64,000 bases of DNA, taken from NCBI RefSeq assembly GCF_000299895.1, contig NZ_AMRG01000014.1, positions 1-64,000 on the forward strand. Direction: 5' to 3'. The notes below the pieces were generated by a model. It had not been told where the DNA came from and searched no databases. It saw only the letters and a list, made by a program, of their open reading frames with translations. Both the position numbers and the translations under genes were made by a program. Each line of letters begins with the position of its first letter. Position 1 is the stretch's first letter. Shown in pieces: positions 7,777 to 17,309 of the stretch. Source of the DNA: Idiomarina xiamenensis 10-D-4 (GTDB taxonomy: Bacteria; Pseudomonadota; Gammaproteobacteria; Enterobacterales; Alteromonadaceae).

Positions 7777-8532
7777 TTAGCGCTGATATACATCAAAACG
7801 GTGTTTTTTGCTGATGATTTGGCTGTTGGGTTTGAGCCCAGCCAGCCAATCCGCATGCTGCGGACGTTTTACCACCACGCGCTGTTGCGCCATTGCTAAC
7901 GCCGGTTCCAGCAAGGCATCGGCGTCGCTGTCGGCGCCCACCAATTGCTGAAACATTTGCATGTCTTTCTTAACCGCTGCGCGCTGTTTGTTGCCCGCCG
8001 CTTTAGGATACATGGGGTCTAAATACACCACATCAATGTCGCTACGCAATCCGGCGCCGCTAAACAGGCTATCGCTGGCGGCAAAATACAGTCTTTCCGG
8101 TAACCAGTCTACACGGCGGGCGGCACGTGCTAAGCCGTCTTGTAGCAATGCCGCGACCACCGCATGGCGCTCGCTTAACGCCACCTGACAGCCCATGCTG
8201 GCGAGTAAAAAGGCGTCGCGGCCTAAACCGGCGGTGGCGTCTAAAACGCGTGGGCGTTGGCCCTTGCCTAAACCGACCGCACGGGCAATGGCTTCGTCTT
8301 TAATGCTGGCTTGGCGGGCGCGAAAGCCGCTTTTTCCCTCACCCAAATTAATCCGTAGTGGTGTCATTTTGGGCATGCTGAGCCAATGTAGCGCCAAGCC
8401 GTCGTCATCCAGATACAGCACAAACTCGGCATCCGGCTGCGGGCTGTCGGCCAGCTGATACTGCTCGGCTAAGCGCTTGGCGGCGTCGGCAAAAGCGGGC
8501 GTAGCCGCTAACAGAGCAACCGTTGGCGTCAT
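7777..8532 (-). CDS. rsmJ: 16S rRNA (guanine1516-N2)-methyltransferase RsmJ
   Basis: A 251-residue SAM-dependent methyltransferase that modifies G1516 of 16S rRNA. The SAM-binding motif DATAGLGRD lies at residues 98-106. The acidic strand LSERHAVV and the catalytic-type motif VYLDPMYP follow. The C-terminal VVVKRPQHADWLAG and KKHRFDVY are characteristic of RsmJ (formerly YhiQ). The length matches the family. The start ATG overlaps the elaA stop by four bases (ATGA), which indicates translational coupling. Confidence 0.93.
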   Translation of the reverse strand: MTPTVALLAATPAFADAAKRLAEQYQLADSPQPDAEFVLYLDDDGLALHWLSMPKMTPLRINLGEGKSGFRARQASIKDEAIARAVGLGKGQRPRVLDATAGLGRDAFLLASMGCQVALSERHAVVAALLQDGLARAARRVDWLPERLYFAASDSLFSGAGLRSDIDVVYLDPMYPKAAGNKQRAAVKKDMQMFQQLVGADSDADALLEPALAMAQQRVVVKRPQHADWLAGLKPNSQIISKKHRFDVYQR

Positions 8533-8987
8533 GCAGCGCCATCCGCCGGCAATTGCATATCGATGTGCGGAATGCCGTCTTCTAAATACTCAGCGCTGAC
8601 ATCGACAAATCCTAACGAGCGATAAAAGTCGTGCAGATAGACTTGCGCCCCGATAATAATAGCCTGCCCGGCTTGCTGCGCGGCTAACCAGTCGATAGCG
8701 CGGCGCATGAGTTCGCGGCCTAAGCCGCTGCCGCGTGCTTGTGGCGCACAAATCACCCGGCCAATGCGCTGTTGAGGCTGTTGCGCCGATGCCAAAAACA
8801 AGCGTGCGTAAGCGCAAATATCACCGTGCTCGTTGCGAGCATATAAGTGTAGGGCGTCGCGGTCGGCGCCGTCAGCCTCTTGATATGGACAGTTTTGCTC
8901 GACCACAAAAACCGCCACCCGCAGTTGCAAAATGGCGTATAGGGTGTCGGTATCCAGTTCAGAAAATGACTTTATTTCCCAGATCAT
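8529..8987 (-). CDS. elaA: GNAT-family N-acetyltransferase ElaA
   Basis: A 152-residue protein of the ElaA branch of GNAT acetyltransferases. The N-terminal LYAILQLRVAVFVVEQNCPYQEADG segment is the ElaA signature. The acetyl-CoA loop is seen as RVICAPQARGSGLGRELM. The C-terminus FYRSLGFVDVSAEYLEDGIPHIDM is standard. The substrate is unknown. The gene overlaps dam upstream and rsmJ downstream by four bases each, so the three form a tight minus-strand operon. Confidence 0.92.
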   Translation of the reverse strand: MIWEIKSFSELDTDTLYAILQLRVAVFVVEQNCPYQEADGADRDALHLYARNEHGDICAYARLFLASAQQPQQRIGRVICAPQARGSGLGRELMRRAIDWLAAQQAGQAIIIGAQVYLHDFYRSLGFVDVSAEYLEDGIPHIDMQLPADGAA

Positions 8988-9850
8988 GTGGCAACTTTAC
9001 CGAATTTTCGTGACAAATCGATCACATTACTGTGTTCATGTAGATACAGCGCCAACAACTCGGCGACACGATGGCGAGCGTCCCCCTTTTGGCTGATACT
9101 GCGTGCGACCGACAACGACGTGATTTGTGCTTGTTGATAAAGCAAACGGGTCAGGTCGGTGTCGTGGTTGCTGATCAGTACTGGAATTTTTCGTTTTAAC
9201 GCGGTGTGTACCGCACGCCGTGCCAGCTCGTGTTGATGGGCCAAACTAAAGCCGCCGGTGGCGTAACCGGTAAAGTTAGCGGTTTTGGTTAGTGGCGCAT
9301 AAGGCGGGTCGCAGTAAATCACATTGCCGCTGCGGGCGCGGCGAAATACGCTTTCAAATGAGCTGCAAATAAAGGTCGCGCGCTTGGCTTTTTCGGCAAA
9401 AAATTCCAGCTCCGCTTGCGGAAAATAGGGTTTTGCGTACTGTCCGAACGGGACATTAAATTGTCCCGAGCCGTTGTAACGACATAAGCCGTTGTAGCCG
9501 TGACGGTTCATATACAAAAACAGTAAGGAACGTTCGTAGGCGTCGCTGCTGCGATTAAAGCGTTTGCGCAGCGCGTAGTAGGCGTCGTTATGATTGTTGC
9601 GCGGCACGAATAGTCGTCGCGCATCGTCGATAAAGGTTTTCGGACGGCGCTTTAAGAACTTGTATAGGGTGATCAAGTCGGCGTTGATGTCGTTTAGCAG
9701 GTATTTGTCGTAATCGGTGTTCAAAAACACCGATCCGGCACCCACAAACGGCTCGATTAGCTTGTTACCCTCGGGTAATAAGTCCGCGATAGGGTCGATG
9801 AGGCCGTATTTGCCGCCAGCCCATTTTAAAAATGCCCGGTTCTTTTTCAT
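8984..9850 (-). CDS. dam: DNA adenine methylase Dam (GATC)
   Basis: A 288-residue Dam-type N6-adenine methyltransferase that modifies GATC and serves mismatch repair and replication timing. The N-terminal FLKWAGGKYGLI and the SAM site EPFVGAGS (residues 33-40) are clear. The catalytic motif is DPPY at residues 181-184. The C-terminal SISQKGDARHRVAELLALY is typical of chromosomal Dam rather than restriction methylases. Its place next to damX, aroB and aroK is the conserved gammaproteobacterial order. Confidence 0.95.
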   Translation of the reverse strand: MKKNRAFLKWAGGKYGLIDPIADLLPEGNKLIEPFVGAGSVFLNTDYDKYLLNDINADLITLYKFLKRRPKTFIDDARRLFVPRNNHNDAYYALRKRFNRSSDAYERSLLFLYMNRHGYNGLCRYNGSGQFNVPFGQYAKPYFPQAELEFFAEKAKRATFICSSFESVFRRARSGNVIYCDPPYAPLTKTANFTGYATGGFSLAHQHELARRAVHTALKRKIPVLISNHDTDLTRLLYQQAQITSLSVARSISQKGDARHRVAELLALYLHEHSNVIDLSRKFGKVAT

Positions 9851-9913
9851 GCGCCCCGACGCGTTACCGTTGAATCGTTGTCACGATTGTAACCTGATTC
9901 AAGGCTAAACACA

Positions 9914-11422
9914 TCAGTGCATTTCGGCCTGCATGGCGGCAAACGATTTTGGCCACGGCGATAATCGTTGTATCGCCGCGGGTAAGGCGTTGGCGGCTTG
10001 GCGAGCGGCATCGACATTATCGTAGCGACCATAAATGATCACGTACTGATGTGGGCCTTGGCCTTTGCGATAAATACGCGTGAACGGCGCTAGCTGGCTG
10101 TCGCCGACAAAGGCTTCGGCGCTGGCCTGGTCGCTGGTGATCATTAGCTGTACCGCATAGTGCTGGGGCGCTTGGGCGGCCACCCAAGCGTTGTCCACGA
10201 TCGCGCTGGGTAACAGCGGTAAGTCGGCAAAATCATCGTTGTGCGTGGTCGTTTGTGCGCTATCGGCGTTGCTGGCGTCGCGTTGCTTAACCCAGCTTAG
10301 CGCGAATTTACCGTCATTTTGGTAACGTTCGGCCGCACTTTGCAGGTCGCCCAAGGCGCTGTTATAGCTGATGCTAAGATCTTCCGGCAATAGTTCTAGT
10401 TGCTGCTCGGTCAATAACGGTTCGGCCAAACTGGCTACGCGGTTGCTCTCGGTATCGGCGGCGTTAGCGTCGTTGCTGTGGTTTTCAGCCGCCGTGGTTG
10501 CTGCGCTGGGTGTCTCGTTGCGAGTATTTTTTAACGTAGTGGTCGACGTACTGGCCATACCCCACAAGTCACGGGTTACATAAGCGGCCATGGCGAGTGC
10601 TAACAGCGCCGCGCTCAGCAACACCCAACGCAGCGCGATGCGGCGTGCTGGCGCTGCCTCGCTCGCAGCGCTACTAGCGCTAGCGGTGGTGGACTCGGCG
10701 CTAGGCTGCTCAGCCTCATCACGGCTGGCACGCGCTTGTGCGGCGACGATGGCGTAGGCCATGCGCTGTTGAATGTCGCCGGGATAACCGTCGCTACCTT
10801 GCAGTTGTTGCAGAATGCGTTCGGCGTTAAATCGGCGTCGTAATTTATCCGGTAGCAGCGAGTTGGCGAATAGTACCTGTTCTTGCCGATCAAAGGGTTC
10901 CACTTGCACCAGTTCGGCGCTGCTGGCGTTACCGTTAGGCGCGCGCTGCTGACGTGCCCACTGACTACTGGCGGCGATGATAATGGTGAATTTTTGCTGA
11001 CGCTGTACACGCATGGTCTGCAACGCTTGTTGCAGTTCGGCGATAAAGTTAGTCGGTAATAACTCGGCATCGTCGATGACAATGGCAGCATGGTTAAGGC
11101 TACGCTGCCGCTGTAACTGTGTCGCCAGTGGCGCGTCGGATACCGCCACGGTGCCATACAGTTGGGTTAACAGTTGGGTGCGTAAATGGCTGACTTTGCT
11201 ACGGGCATTGGCGATGACGTAAGCGACTTCGGCATATTCAGACGCTTGTTCTAAATACAATTCTAGCAACGTCGATTTTCCGGCACCTTGTGGGCCGTGC
11301 AAAATCAACAGCTGTTGGCTGAAGTTACTGAGATAATGTAGGCGTTCTAATACACGTTGCTGGCTGGCGGTGTTTTTCACCGGGGCGGCCAATAACGCGG
11401 TCTGTTCTGTCACCGCTTGCAT
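9914..11422 (-). CDS. damX: DamX-like cell-division protein with AAA ATPase and SPOR domains
   Basis: A 502-residue protein. A P-loop GPQGAGKST (from residue 43) and a DDAELLP Walker B-like segment form an N-terminal AAA-type ATPase region. One membrane helix (about residues 265-285, WVLLSAALLALAMAAYV) follows. An Ala/Thr/Asn-rich linker leads to a C-terminal SPOR domain (about residues 420-490, HYAVQLMITS...YVIIYGRYD) that binds denuded septal peptidoglycan. Long DamX proteins with this layout occur in Vibrio and relatives. It lies between aroB and dam. Confidence 0.88.
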   Translation of the reverse strand: MQAVTEQTALLAAPVKNTASQQRVLERLHYLSNFSQQLLILHGPQGAGKSTLLELYLEQASEYAEVAYVIANARSKVSHLRTQLLTQLYGTVAVSDAPLATQLQRQRSLNHAAIVIDDAELLPTNFIAELQQALQTMRVQRQQKFTIIIAASSQWARQQRAPNGNASSAELVQVEPFDRQEQVLFANSLLPDKLRRRFNAERILQQLQGSDGYPGDIQQRMAYAIVAAQARASRDEAEQPSAESTTASASSAASEAAPARRIALRWVLLSAALLALAMAAYVTRDLWGMASTSTTTLKNTRNETPSAATTAAENHSNDANAADTESNRVASLAEPLLTEQQLELLPEDLSISYNSALGDLQSAAERYQNDGKFALSWVKQRDASNADSAQTTTHNDDFADLPLLPSAIVDNAWVAAQAPQHYAVQLMITSDQASAEAFVGDSQLAPFTRIYRKGQGPHQYVIIYGRYDNVDAARQAANALPAAIQRLSPWPKSFAAMQAEMH

Positions 11423-11517
11423 AGCTGTATGTCCGACTTAACTGTTAACGTTGATTTAGCACCGCATCTATACGGCAGGACTAAATCAGCCTGGCTACGT
11501 GGTTAACAAAAGGCTTG

Positions 11518-12591
11518 TTAACTCGCGTCGGCAATAGCAGCTGCTACCAGTTCCTCGTCACAGTCAGTCAGAAGTTTTGATTTGCCTATCGCTGTGGGTA
11601 GGACAAACCGCAATTTGCCTGCCTTTACCTTTTTGTCACGCTGCATATACTGCAACCAAGTTTCCCAAGGCATGGCGGGCGCCTTAACGGGAAGCTGGAG
11701 TGCCTGTAATAGCGCGACAATGCGACGGAAATCTGACGCTGATAGCAACTGCATTGCCACGGCTAAGCGTGATGCAATAACAGTGCCAGCAGCAACGGCC
11801 TCGCCATGACGCCATTGGTTATAGTCGTTGGCGGCTTCGATGGCATGGCCAAAGGTGTGGCCTAAATTTAGCAACGCGCGGACGTCTTGCTCGCGCTCGT
11901 CGGCGGCGACGATGTCGGCTTTAATGCGACAACTGCTAGCGATGGCGTATTGTAAGGTGGCGCTATCACGCGCTAACAGGGCTTGCTGTTGTTGCTCTAA
12001 CCAGCCGAAAAAGTCGGCGTCGTGGATGATGCCGTATTTCACCACTTCGGCTAGACCGCAATAAAAATCTCGTGGCGCCAAGCTATTGAGCACGTCGCAA
12101 TCGATCAGGACCGCTCGCGGTTGATAAAACGCACCGATCAGGTTTTTGCCACCAGGATGGTTAACCGCGGTTTTGCCACCGACCGATGAATCGACCTGAG
12201 CCAATAAGGTGGTGGGAATTTGATAAAAGTCGACGCCGCGTTGGTAGGTGGCCGCGACAAAGCCCGCGATATCACCGACCACACCGCCACCCAAGGCCAG
12301 CACTGCGCAGTCGCGATTAAAACCGGCGCCGATCAAGTCGCTCATGATCGCGGCGTAACTGTCTAGCGATTTGAATTGTTCGCCGTCACCAATGTAATGC
12401 ACCAACACCCGAGCAGCACTAAATTGCTGTTGTAGACGTACTAAATATAAGTCGCCGACGGTGTGATTAGTGACGATGAGCAATTGTCGCTGGGCAAGCT
12501 CGGGTAATAACTCAGCCGCTTGGTCCAACAGTTGTGGACCGATAAAGATGGGATAGCTACGCTCATCCAGTTGCACCGTTAGTGTCTGCAT
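11518..12591 (-). CDS. aroB: 3-dehydroquinate synthase AroB
   Basis: A 357-residue enzyme that converts DAHP to 3-dehydroquinate, the second step of the shikimate pathway. The NAD-binding motif is seen as LALGGGVVGDIAGFVAATYQRG. The zinc/substrate-binding GLAEVVKYGII and LLNLGHTFGHAIEA segments are complete. The length is normal. The gene is 12 bases downstream of aroK on the same strand, as in most Gammaproteobacteria, and the two act in the same pathway. Confidence 0.96.
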   Translation of the reverse strand: MQTLTVQLDERSYPIFIGPQLLDQAAELLPELAQRQLLIVTNHTVGDLYLVRLQQQFSAARVLVHYIGDGEQFKSLDSYAAIMSDLIGAGFNRDCAVLALGGGVVGDIAGFVAATYQRGVDFYQIPTTLLAQVDSSVGGKTAVNHPGGKNLIGAFYQPRAVLIDCDVLNSLAPRDFYCGLAEVVKYGIIHDADFFGWLEQQQQALLARDSATLQYAIASSCRIKADIVAADEREQDVRALLNLGHTFGHAIEAANDYNQWRHGEAVAAGTVIASRLAVAMQLLSASDFRRIVALLQALQLPVKAPAMPWETWLQYMQRDKKVKAGKLRFVLPTAIGKSKLLTDCDEELVAAAIADAS

Positions 12592-12603
12592 GAGCGTACC
12601 TGT

Positions 12604-13122
12604 CTACACGCCGAGTTGGTCGATGATTTCGTTAACGACGATTTTTGCGCTTTGTTCATCGGTACGTACGGTAATATCCGCAATTTCTTCGTACAGCGCT
12701 TCGCGTTCATCGGCCAAGTCTTCTAATACTTGACGCGGGTCATCGGCCTCGGCAATTAACGGCCGACGCTTGTCGCGTTGGGTGCGTGCCAGTTGTTTGT
12801 CGATCGTGGTTTGCAAATAAACCACGATACCGCGCGCCGATAAGCGATTGCGGCTTTCTTTACTTAAAATAGAGCCGCCACCGGTAGCCAGCACGATACC
12901 CGTTTTTTCAGTGAGTTCTTCTATCACTTTCTCTTCACGGGCACGAAAACCTTCTTCACCCTCAAGTTCAAATACCCAACTGATCTCGGCGCCGGTACGG
13001 CGTTCGATTTCGGTATCAGAATCAAAAAATTCCAGGTGGAGTTGTCTTGCGATTTGGCGACCGATAGTGCTTTTGCCTGCCCCCATGGGGCCAACAAGGA
13101 AAATATTACGTTTTTCAGCCAT
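12604..13122 (-). CDS. aroK: Shikimate kinase AroK
   Basis: A 172-residue P-loop kinase that phosphorylates shikimate. Walker A is GPMGAGKST at residues 11-19. The shikimate-binding [11 protein letters not shown] and GFRAREEKV, the GGGSI loop and the lid segment [10 protein letters not shown] are all present. The length is normal for AroK. It opens the aroK-aroB pair and lies just downstream of pilQ. Confidence 0.96.
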   Translation of the reverse strand: MAEKRNIFLVGPMGAGKSTIGRQIARQLHLEFFDSDTEIERRTGAEISWVFELEGEEGFRAREEKVIEELTEKTGIVLATGGGSILSKESRNRLSARGIVVYLQTTIDKQLARTQRDKRRPLIAEADDPRQVLEDLADEREALYEEIADITVRTDEQSAKIVVNEIIDQLGV

Positions 13123-13250
13123 ATTCCTGTTACATCACCGTTTGATAGCTGTGACTCACGAATCCGGAGTGTCTAGAGACCTTCCTCAACCCTACGAAAA
13201 AGAGGCAGGATTATCGCAATTTAAGCCCGTCGAGGCAATAGATGTCAGAT

Positions 13251-14711
13251 TTATTGCGTCAAAAGCCGCTCAAAATGACCCTGATCAAGCTCATTCGACG
13301 ACGTTTTTATGTTCATAGGTTGCTGATCTTTAGTGGCTTTATCCACTAATTGAGGCGTGACAAAAATCAGCAACTCACGTTTTTCGACAATCTGATTGGT
13401 ATGCCGAAAAAAGCGCCCGATCAGCGGTAAATCGGCCAAAATCGGCACTTGGCTGCGGTCATCCAACTGTTGTTGCTGATAAATACCGCCGAGTACCAAT
13501 GTTTCGCCGTTTTTTACCAGCACCTGCGTGCCCATTTCTTGTGTCTCGATGGCGACCGCTGGACCGGTCGGGGTACTGACGGTATCGCCGCGGGTGTTTT
13601 GGGTAATAACCAGATCAAGAATCACATGATCGTCGGGGGTAATGTGCGGTGTCACCGTAAGACCCATCACCGCTTTTTTAAACTGCACCGAGGTGGCACC
13701 CGAGGCCGCGCTCTCAACGTAGGGAATTTCGGTGCCCTGTTCGATATAAGCTGCTTGTTGATTGGCGGTGGTGATACGTGGACTGGCGATGATCTCGCCC
13801 TTGCTCTCGCGCTCTAACGCGGTTAATTCTAAATCGAGCAAGCGACCCTGACCGAATTTAGCAACGCGCAAGCCGAGGCTAGCTGCTGGCTGACTAACTG
13901 GCAGGTTGATGTTGAGGTGTTGTCGGGAGGCTACTTGGCCGTCATCGCTGGTGTCGCTACTGTCTTGTTGCGACTGGCTCGAGTTAGCGCCAGTCAAGTG
14001 TGGGCTGCCCCAACGAATACCAAGTTCTTCGGCGACATTATCGCGAATGGTCACCATACGTGCGGTAATGGTGACTTGGCGTACCGGCTTATCGAGCTGC
14101 TTAATCAACTCGACGATATCCTGCAAGGCCTGCGCATGATCGCGTAACAATAAACTATTGCTGCGTTGGTCAACGCTCACCGAACCCTGTGCCGATAGCC
14201 AATGCTGATCGTTATCGCGGATCAGTTCGGCAAGTGCCGAGGCGTTAGCAAAGTTTATCGCTAACACACGATTTTGCAGCGGCAAAACCGGCGCGTTGTT
14301 GTCATTAGCTTGATTAGCGCTGGTGTTGGCTGCTCGGCTGATCACTACCAGCCCCTGCTGCTGCCGAGCTTGGAGCTGATAAGTGTCGAGCAAGCCTTGC
14401 ATTGCCGCTAACCAACTGACGTGTTGCAGGCTAATGCGAGCCGGTGCGGTGAGGCCGTCGGCTAACATGAGATTAAGACCAATATGCTCGGCCAATAGCG
14501 TTAATAATTCGGCCAGCGGCAGTTCGCGGGTTTGCAGATCAAGCCGTTGTTGTGCGCGCTGCCAATGACTGCTGGGAAGCCACTCGGGCATAACCAGAGT
14601 TTGCTCAGCCATTGCCCGTTTGAATAGGGTTGGGCTGACTAGCGTTTGGCCGCATAAGACAATTACCAGCAGTAGGGTGATGCGAGTCGCGTGGCTAACA
14701 AGGTGGCGCAT
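13251..14711 (-). CDS. pilQ: Type IV pilus secretin PilQ, short form without AMIN domains
   Basis: A 486-residue outer-membrane secretin. An N-terminal hydrophobic signal (LLLVIVLCGQ) is followed by an STN-like domain (about residues 55-115), one N1-type domain (about 140-220) and the secretin pore domain from about residue 290 to 460. Signature stretches include VTPHITPDDHVILDL, VKNGETLVLGGIYQQQ and VPILADLPLIGRFFRH. Typical PilQ proteins are near 700 residues with N-terminal AMIN domains; these are missing, which makes it resemble HofQ/ComE-type secretins. The frame overlaps the upstream pil gene by 49 bases. Confidence 0.9.
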   Translation of the reverse strand: MRHLVSHATRITLLLVIVLCGQTLVSPTLFKRAMAEQTLVMPEWLPSSHWQRAQQRLDLQTRELPLAELLTLLAEHIGLNLMLADGLTAPARISLQHVSWLAAMQGLLDTYQLQARQQQGLVVISRAANTSANQANDNNAPVLPLQNRVLAINFANASALAELIRDNDQHWLSAQGSVSVDQRSNSLLLRDHAQALQDIVELIKQLDKPVRQVTITARMVTIRDNVAEELGIRWGSPHLTGANSSQSQQDSSDTSDDGQVASRQHLNINLPVSQPAASLGLRVAKFGQGRLLDLELTALERESKGEIIASPRITTANQQAAYIEQGTEIPYVESAASGATSVQFKKAVMGLTVTPHITPDDHVILDLVITQNTRGDTVSTPTGPAVAIETQEMGTQVLVKNGETLVLGGIYQQQQLDDRSQVPILADLPLIGRFFRHTNQIVEKRELLIFVTPQLVDKATKDQQPMNIKTSSNELDQGHFERLLTQ

Positions 14712-15658
14712 AAAGTAAACCCATCACTCAGTTGGTGGTTGTGGTGTTGCGGCAGGGGGGGCCGCAACGGTAAACGAAGGCTTTGCGCGGGTGTCGCAGA
14801 TGCAAAAAAGGACGCACAGCCTTTTATGCAAACTAGCTGCACGTGACGTGGACCAATCTCGCTTAAACGTAAGCGACCGCCCGCAAACGGCTGCTGCGCG
14901 CTCACTGTAAATAACTGTACCGCGCCGCTAGGTGACTCAAGCAGTAGTCGCGCGCGCCGTTCTTGTGGGTTACCGATAATCGCTAGTAGCTGCGGTAACG
15001 GCCGTGTTGGTTGCTGCTCGTTATACGTACTCGCTGTCACAGCCGGCTCGTTGTCGGCAACGAATGACGGCGCTACCGACGCCGCGACGAAATAGCCAGG
15101 AGCGGTCAGTGTGCCAGCGGTTGCCGTGATCAGTGGCAGTTGACGTGTTGGCTTGCTCGTCAACGTCGCGTTAGCGTCCGCGATTGGCCTCTGCTGCTGC
15201 AAACGCAAGCGTACCTTCAGTGGTGCTTCGGCGGTTGCCGCAGCAACGCTGATTTGCGCGTCGGCGACCGGCCATAGCGGTTGTTGCTGAGCCCATTGCT
15301 GTAGCCATTGCAACAACCCCGGCCAATCAGCCAGCGCCTGCAGCTCTAGTTGTTCGTCGGCGCTAAATTGCCAGCGCTCAAGTAGCCAGCGACCGTCTTC
15401 GACCGGCTGTTGTAGGCTTTGTTGAGGCGTTGTCTGGTCGCTGTTAACAGTCGTTGGCTCAACAATGTCATGGGCGCTGGTCGGCCGTGCATGGGTGAGT
15501 AGTTGTTGGCGCCGAACTAACTCATCAAGCCAATGCTGTTGTACGCGCTGCAGGTTTAGCCACAGCAGAGCCCCGAGTAACCAGAAGACGGCAAACTTTA
15601 GCGCTAAACCGCTGAACAAGCCCGCGGGTAAATGACCACTCAATCTACCCAGCGCCAT
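14663..15658 (-). CDS. Merged PilO/PilP-like inner-membrane pilus assembly protein
   Basis: A 331-residue protein. One membrane helix near the N-terminus (FAVFWLLGALLWLNLQ, residues 27-42) is followed by a glutamine-rich PilO-like periplasmic region. The C-terminal part, with PQLLAIIGNPQERRARLLLE and RLRLSEIGPRHVQLVC, resembles the beta domain of PilP, which contacts the secretin. Separate PilO and PilP genes are expected at this locus but only one gene occupies the place, so fusion or loss is inferred. It overlaps pilN by 14 bases and pilQ by 49. The assignment rests partly on position. Confidence 0.6.
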   Translation of the reverse strand: MALGRLSGHLPAGLFSGLALKFAVFWLLGALLWLNLQRVQQHWLDELVRRQQLLTHARPTSAHDIVEPTTVNSDQTTPQQSLQQPVEDGRWLLERWQFSADEQLELQALADWPGLLQWLQQWAQQQPLWPVADAQISVAAATAEAPLKVRLRLQQQRPIADANATLTSKPTRQLPLITATAGTLTAPGYFVAASVAPSFVADNEPAVTASTYNEQQPTRPLPQLLAIIGNPQERRARLLLESPSGAVQLFTVSAQQPFAGGRLRLSEIGPRHVQLVCIKGCASFFASATPAQSLRLPLRPPLPQHHNHQLSDGFTLCATLLATRLASPYCW

Positions 15659-16175
15659 GTGCCAACGGTTTATCGAGTTGAAAGTGTAAGCGGTAGTCGG
15701 CGTTACCGGCGGCGTTTGCTTGTCGTTGGCTATGTTGCAGGGTGACGCTTAACGGCAAGCGTTGCAGTTGTTGTTGCATGGCGGCGCCGCGCGCCGGGCT
15801 ATCGACCTGCGCAGTCACGCTTAATTGCTGTTGCCACGCTAACTTTACCAGTTTAGCGCCGCTGTCACCGGCAGCGCGATTAACGCTGGCTAATAGCCGT
15901 AGTAACGACAATTGTTGCTGGCGCCAATGCTGTTGCAATTGCCGCTGTTGTTGTCGTTGTTGCTGTTTTAATCGTGCCGTCGCCAGTTGCTGCTGTTGTC
16001 GTTGATAGGCCTGCCAGAGTGGCTGTTGCTGTTGCCACGCTTGCAGGGTGTGCCAGTGCCAGAGCAACGACACTACGGTGGTCAGCGCCACCAACAGCAG
16101 CGCGCTCAGTACACAAGCACGCGCTCGGCGCCAACGACGACGTGGTCGCCAATCAATAAAGTTTAGATATGACAC
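15645..16175 (-). CDS. pilN: PilN-like pilus assembly protein, glutamine-rich
   Basis: A 176-residue protein that starts with SYLNFIDWRPRRRWRR, close to the NLLPWR-type cytoplasmic tail by which PilN binds PilM. A membrane helix (about residues 21-40) follows. The next segment is extremely glutamine-rich (about residues 48-90) and is probably a periplasmic coiled coil. The C-terminus has the short ferredoxin-like pattern of PilN. It overlaps pilM by 13 bases. The assignment combines topology, tail motif and gene order; similarity is otherwise weak. Confidence 0.68.
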   Translation of the reverse strand: MSYLNFIDWRPRRRWRRARACVLSALLLVALTTVVSLLWHWHTLQAWQQQQPLWQAYQRQQQQLATARLKQQQRQQQRQLQQHWRQQQLSLLRLLASVNRAAGDSGAKLVKLAWQQQLSVTAQVDSPARGAAMQQQLQRLPLSVTLQHSQRQANAAGNADYRLHFQLDKPLAHGAG

Positions 16176-17152
16176 GAATAAAAGCCTCGTAATGCTAGGC
16201 CCAGCAACTGGCAGTCGATGGCGGCGGGTAGGCCGCAGATGTCGGCTACCTGTACCTCGTCTAAGGCAATCAACGGCAGCTTAGCGGTCAGCGCCTGCTG
16301 TAGCTGCTCGCGCTCGTCAACGCCCACATCCAGCAGACAAAGACTCGCAGGCTGCGCATGTAACTCGGCAATCACATCGGCAACTGGCAGTATCTGCTGC
16401 TGTTGCCATTGCGCCGCCTTACCGCGATAACACTGTAGTAATCCAAAGCCCGCATTACAGAGTAAACACCAGTCAGCCGGTAGTTGTTGCTCGGCGAGTT
16501 GTGCCCAGCACTGCGGCAAATAGTGACATAGCCCGCGCAAGCGACTTTGTTGGCGAGGTTCAATCACCGCCAACGGCCAATGTAACTGGCGAAACTGCTG
16601 CTCTAATTGCTGTAGCGGTTGCTCGTGCGCCACCGCTAACCGACATTGCTGCTGCTGTGCTTGAAAGTCGACACGGTAGTGTTGCGCCGCTGGTGGCATG
16701 GCTGCCGAGCCTATTGCTGCGTTGGCTGGCGCAGTCAGTTGTTGCTGCAGATGTTCTTGCACTTGCTGTGCCAGCGCCGGACGAGTTTGCAGGGCCAGTT
16801 GTTGTTGCTGGTAATGTTGTTCGTCTAAGCCAATCATGGCCGGTGGTAAGCGGCCAAACTGACGTTTTAACAAGCTTGCCATACGTAGCAATAAAGAGGC
16901 GAACGGTTGCTCGCCTTGCCCGGCGTCGGCACTGAGGTGTTGATAAAAGCGACAGCTATAGCCTTGCTTCGCGGCACTTAACCACAGTGCGTACAAGTGC
17001 TGCTGTTGATACAGCAATGCCAGTGCCGGGTGCTTGCCGGACAGCGGTTGACTAGAGGCCAGCGGCTGCGCCACCGACGTTGATAAAACTCGAGCGAGAG
17101 CGGTCATAAGTCGATCCTTCGACAACATGAGCAAATGTAAGCTGGCGCTCAA
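16163..17152 (-). CDS. pilM: Divergent PilM-like protein
   Basis: A 329-residue protein at the position of pilM, first gene of the cluster and divergent from mrcA. No clean actin-like ATP motif is visible, although CLLCNAGFGLLQCYRG and LCLLDVGVDEREQ could be degenerate phosphate-loop strands. The protein is rich in glutamine, alanine and leucine, like pilN and the PilO/P gene after it. It has no membrane helix, in line with a cytosolic PilM. The name rests on synteny with pilMNOPQ-aroK-aroB. A later internal start is possible. Confidence 0.55.
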   Translation of the reverse strand: MSASLHLLMLSKDRLMTALARVLSTSVAQPLASSQPLSGKHPALALLYQQQHLYALWLSAAKQGYSCRFYQHLSADAGQGEQPFASLLLRMASLLKRQFGRLPPAMIGLDEQHYQQQQLALQTRPALAQQVQEHLQQQLTAPANAAIGSAAMPPAAQHYRVDFQAQQQQCRLAVAHEQPLQQLEQQFRQLHWPLAVIEPRQQSRLRGLCHYLPQCWAQLAEQQLPADWCLLCNAGFGLLQCYRGKAAQWQQQQILPVADVIAELHAQPASLCLLDVGVDEREQLQQALTAKLPLIALDEVQVADICGLPAAIDCQLLGLALRGFYSCHI

Positions 17153-17309
17153 GACGCCAATCAGGGTCGATCACAGATCCTTGTGACGACGGTCATGCAA
17201 GCGTAGTGTAAAGTACAAAAATCAGCCATAATATAGGGTATTCTATGGAACGTATTGTTCTGTAAGTTATCAATGTAATCTAAAATCAAATCAGTAATGG
17301 GGTCGGTCG

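Noticed and set aside
15880-16160. Open frames on both strands in the pil region as separate proteins
   Set aside because: They arise from the repetitive glutamine codons of pilN, lack ribosome sites and are in shadow frames.
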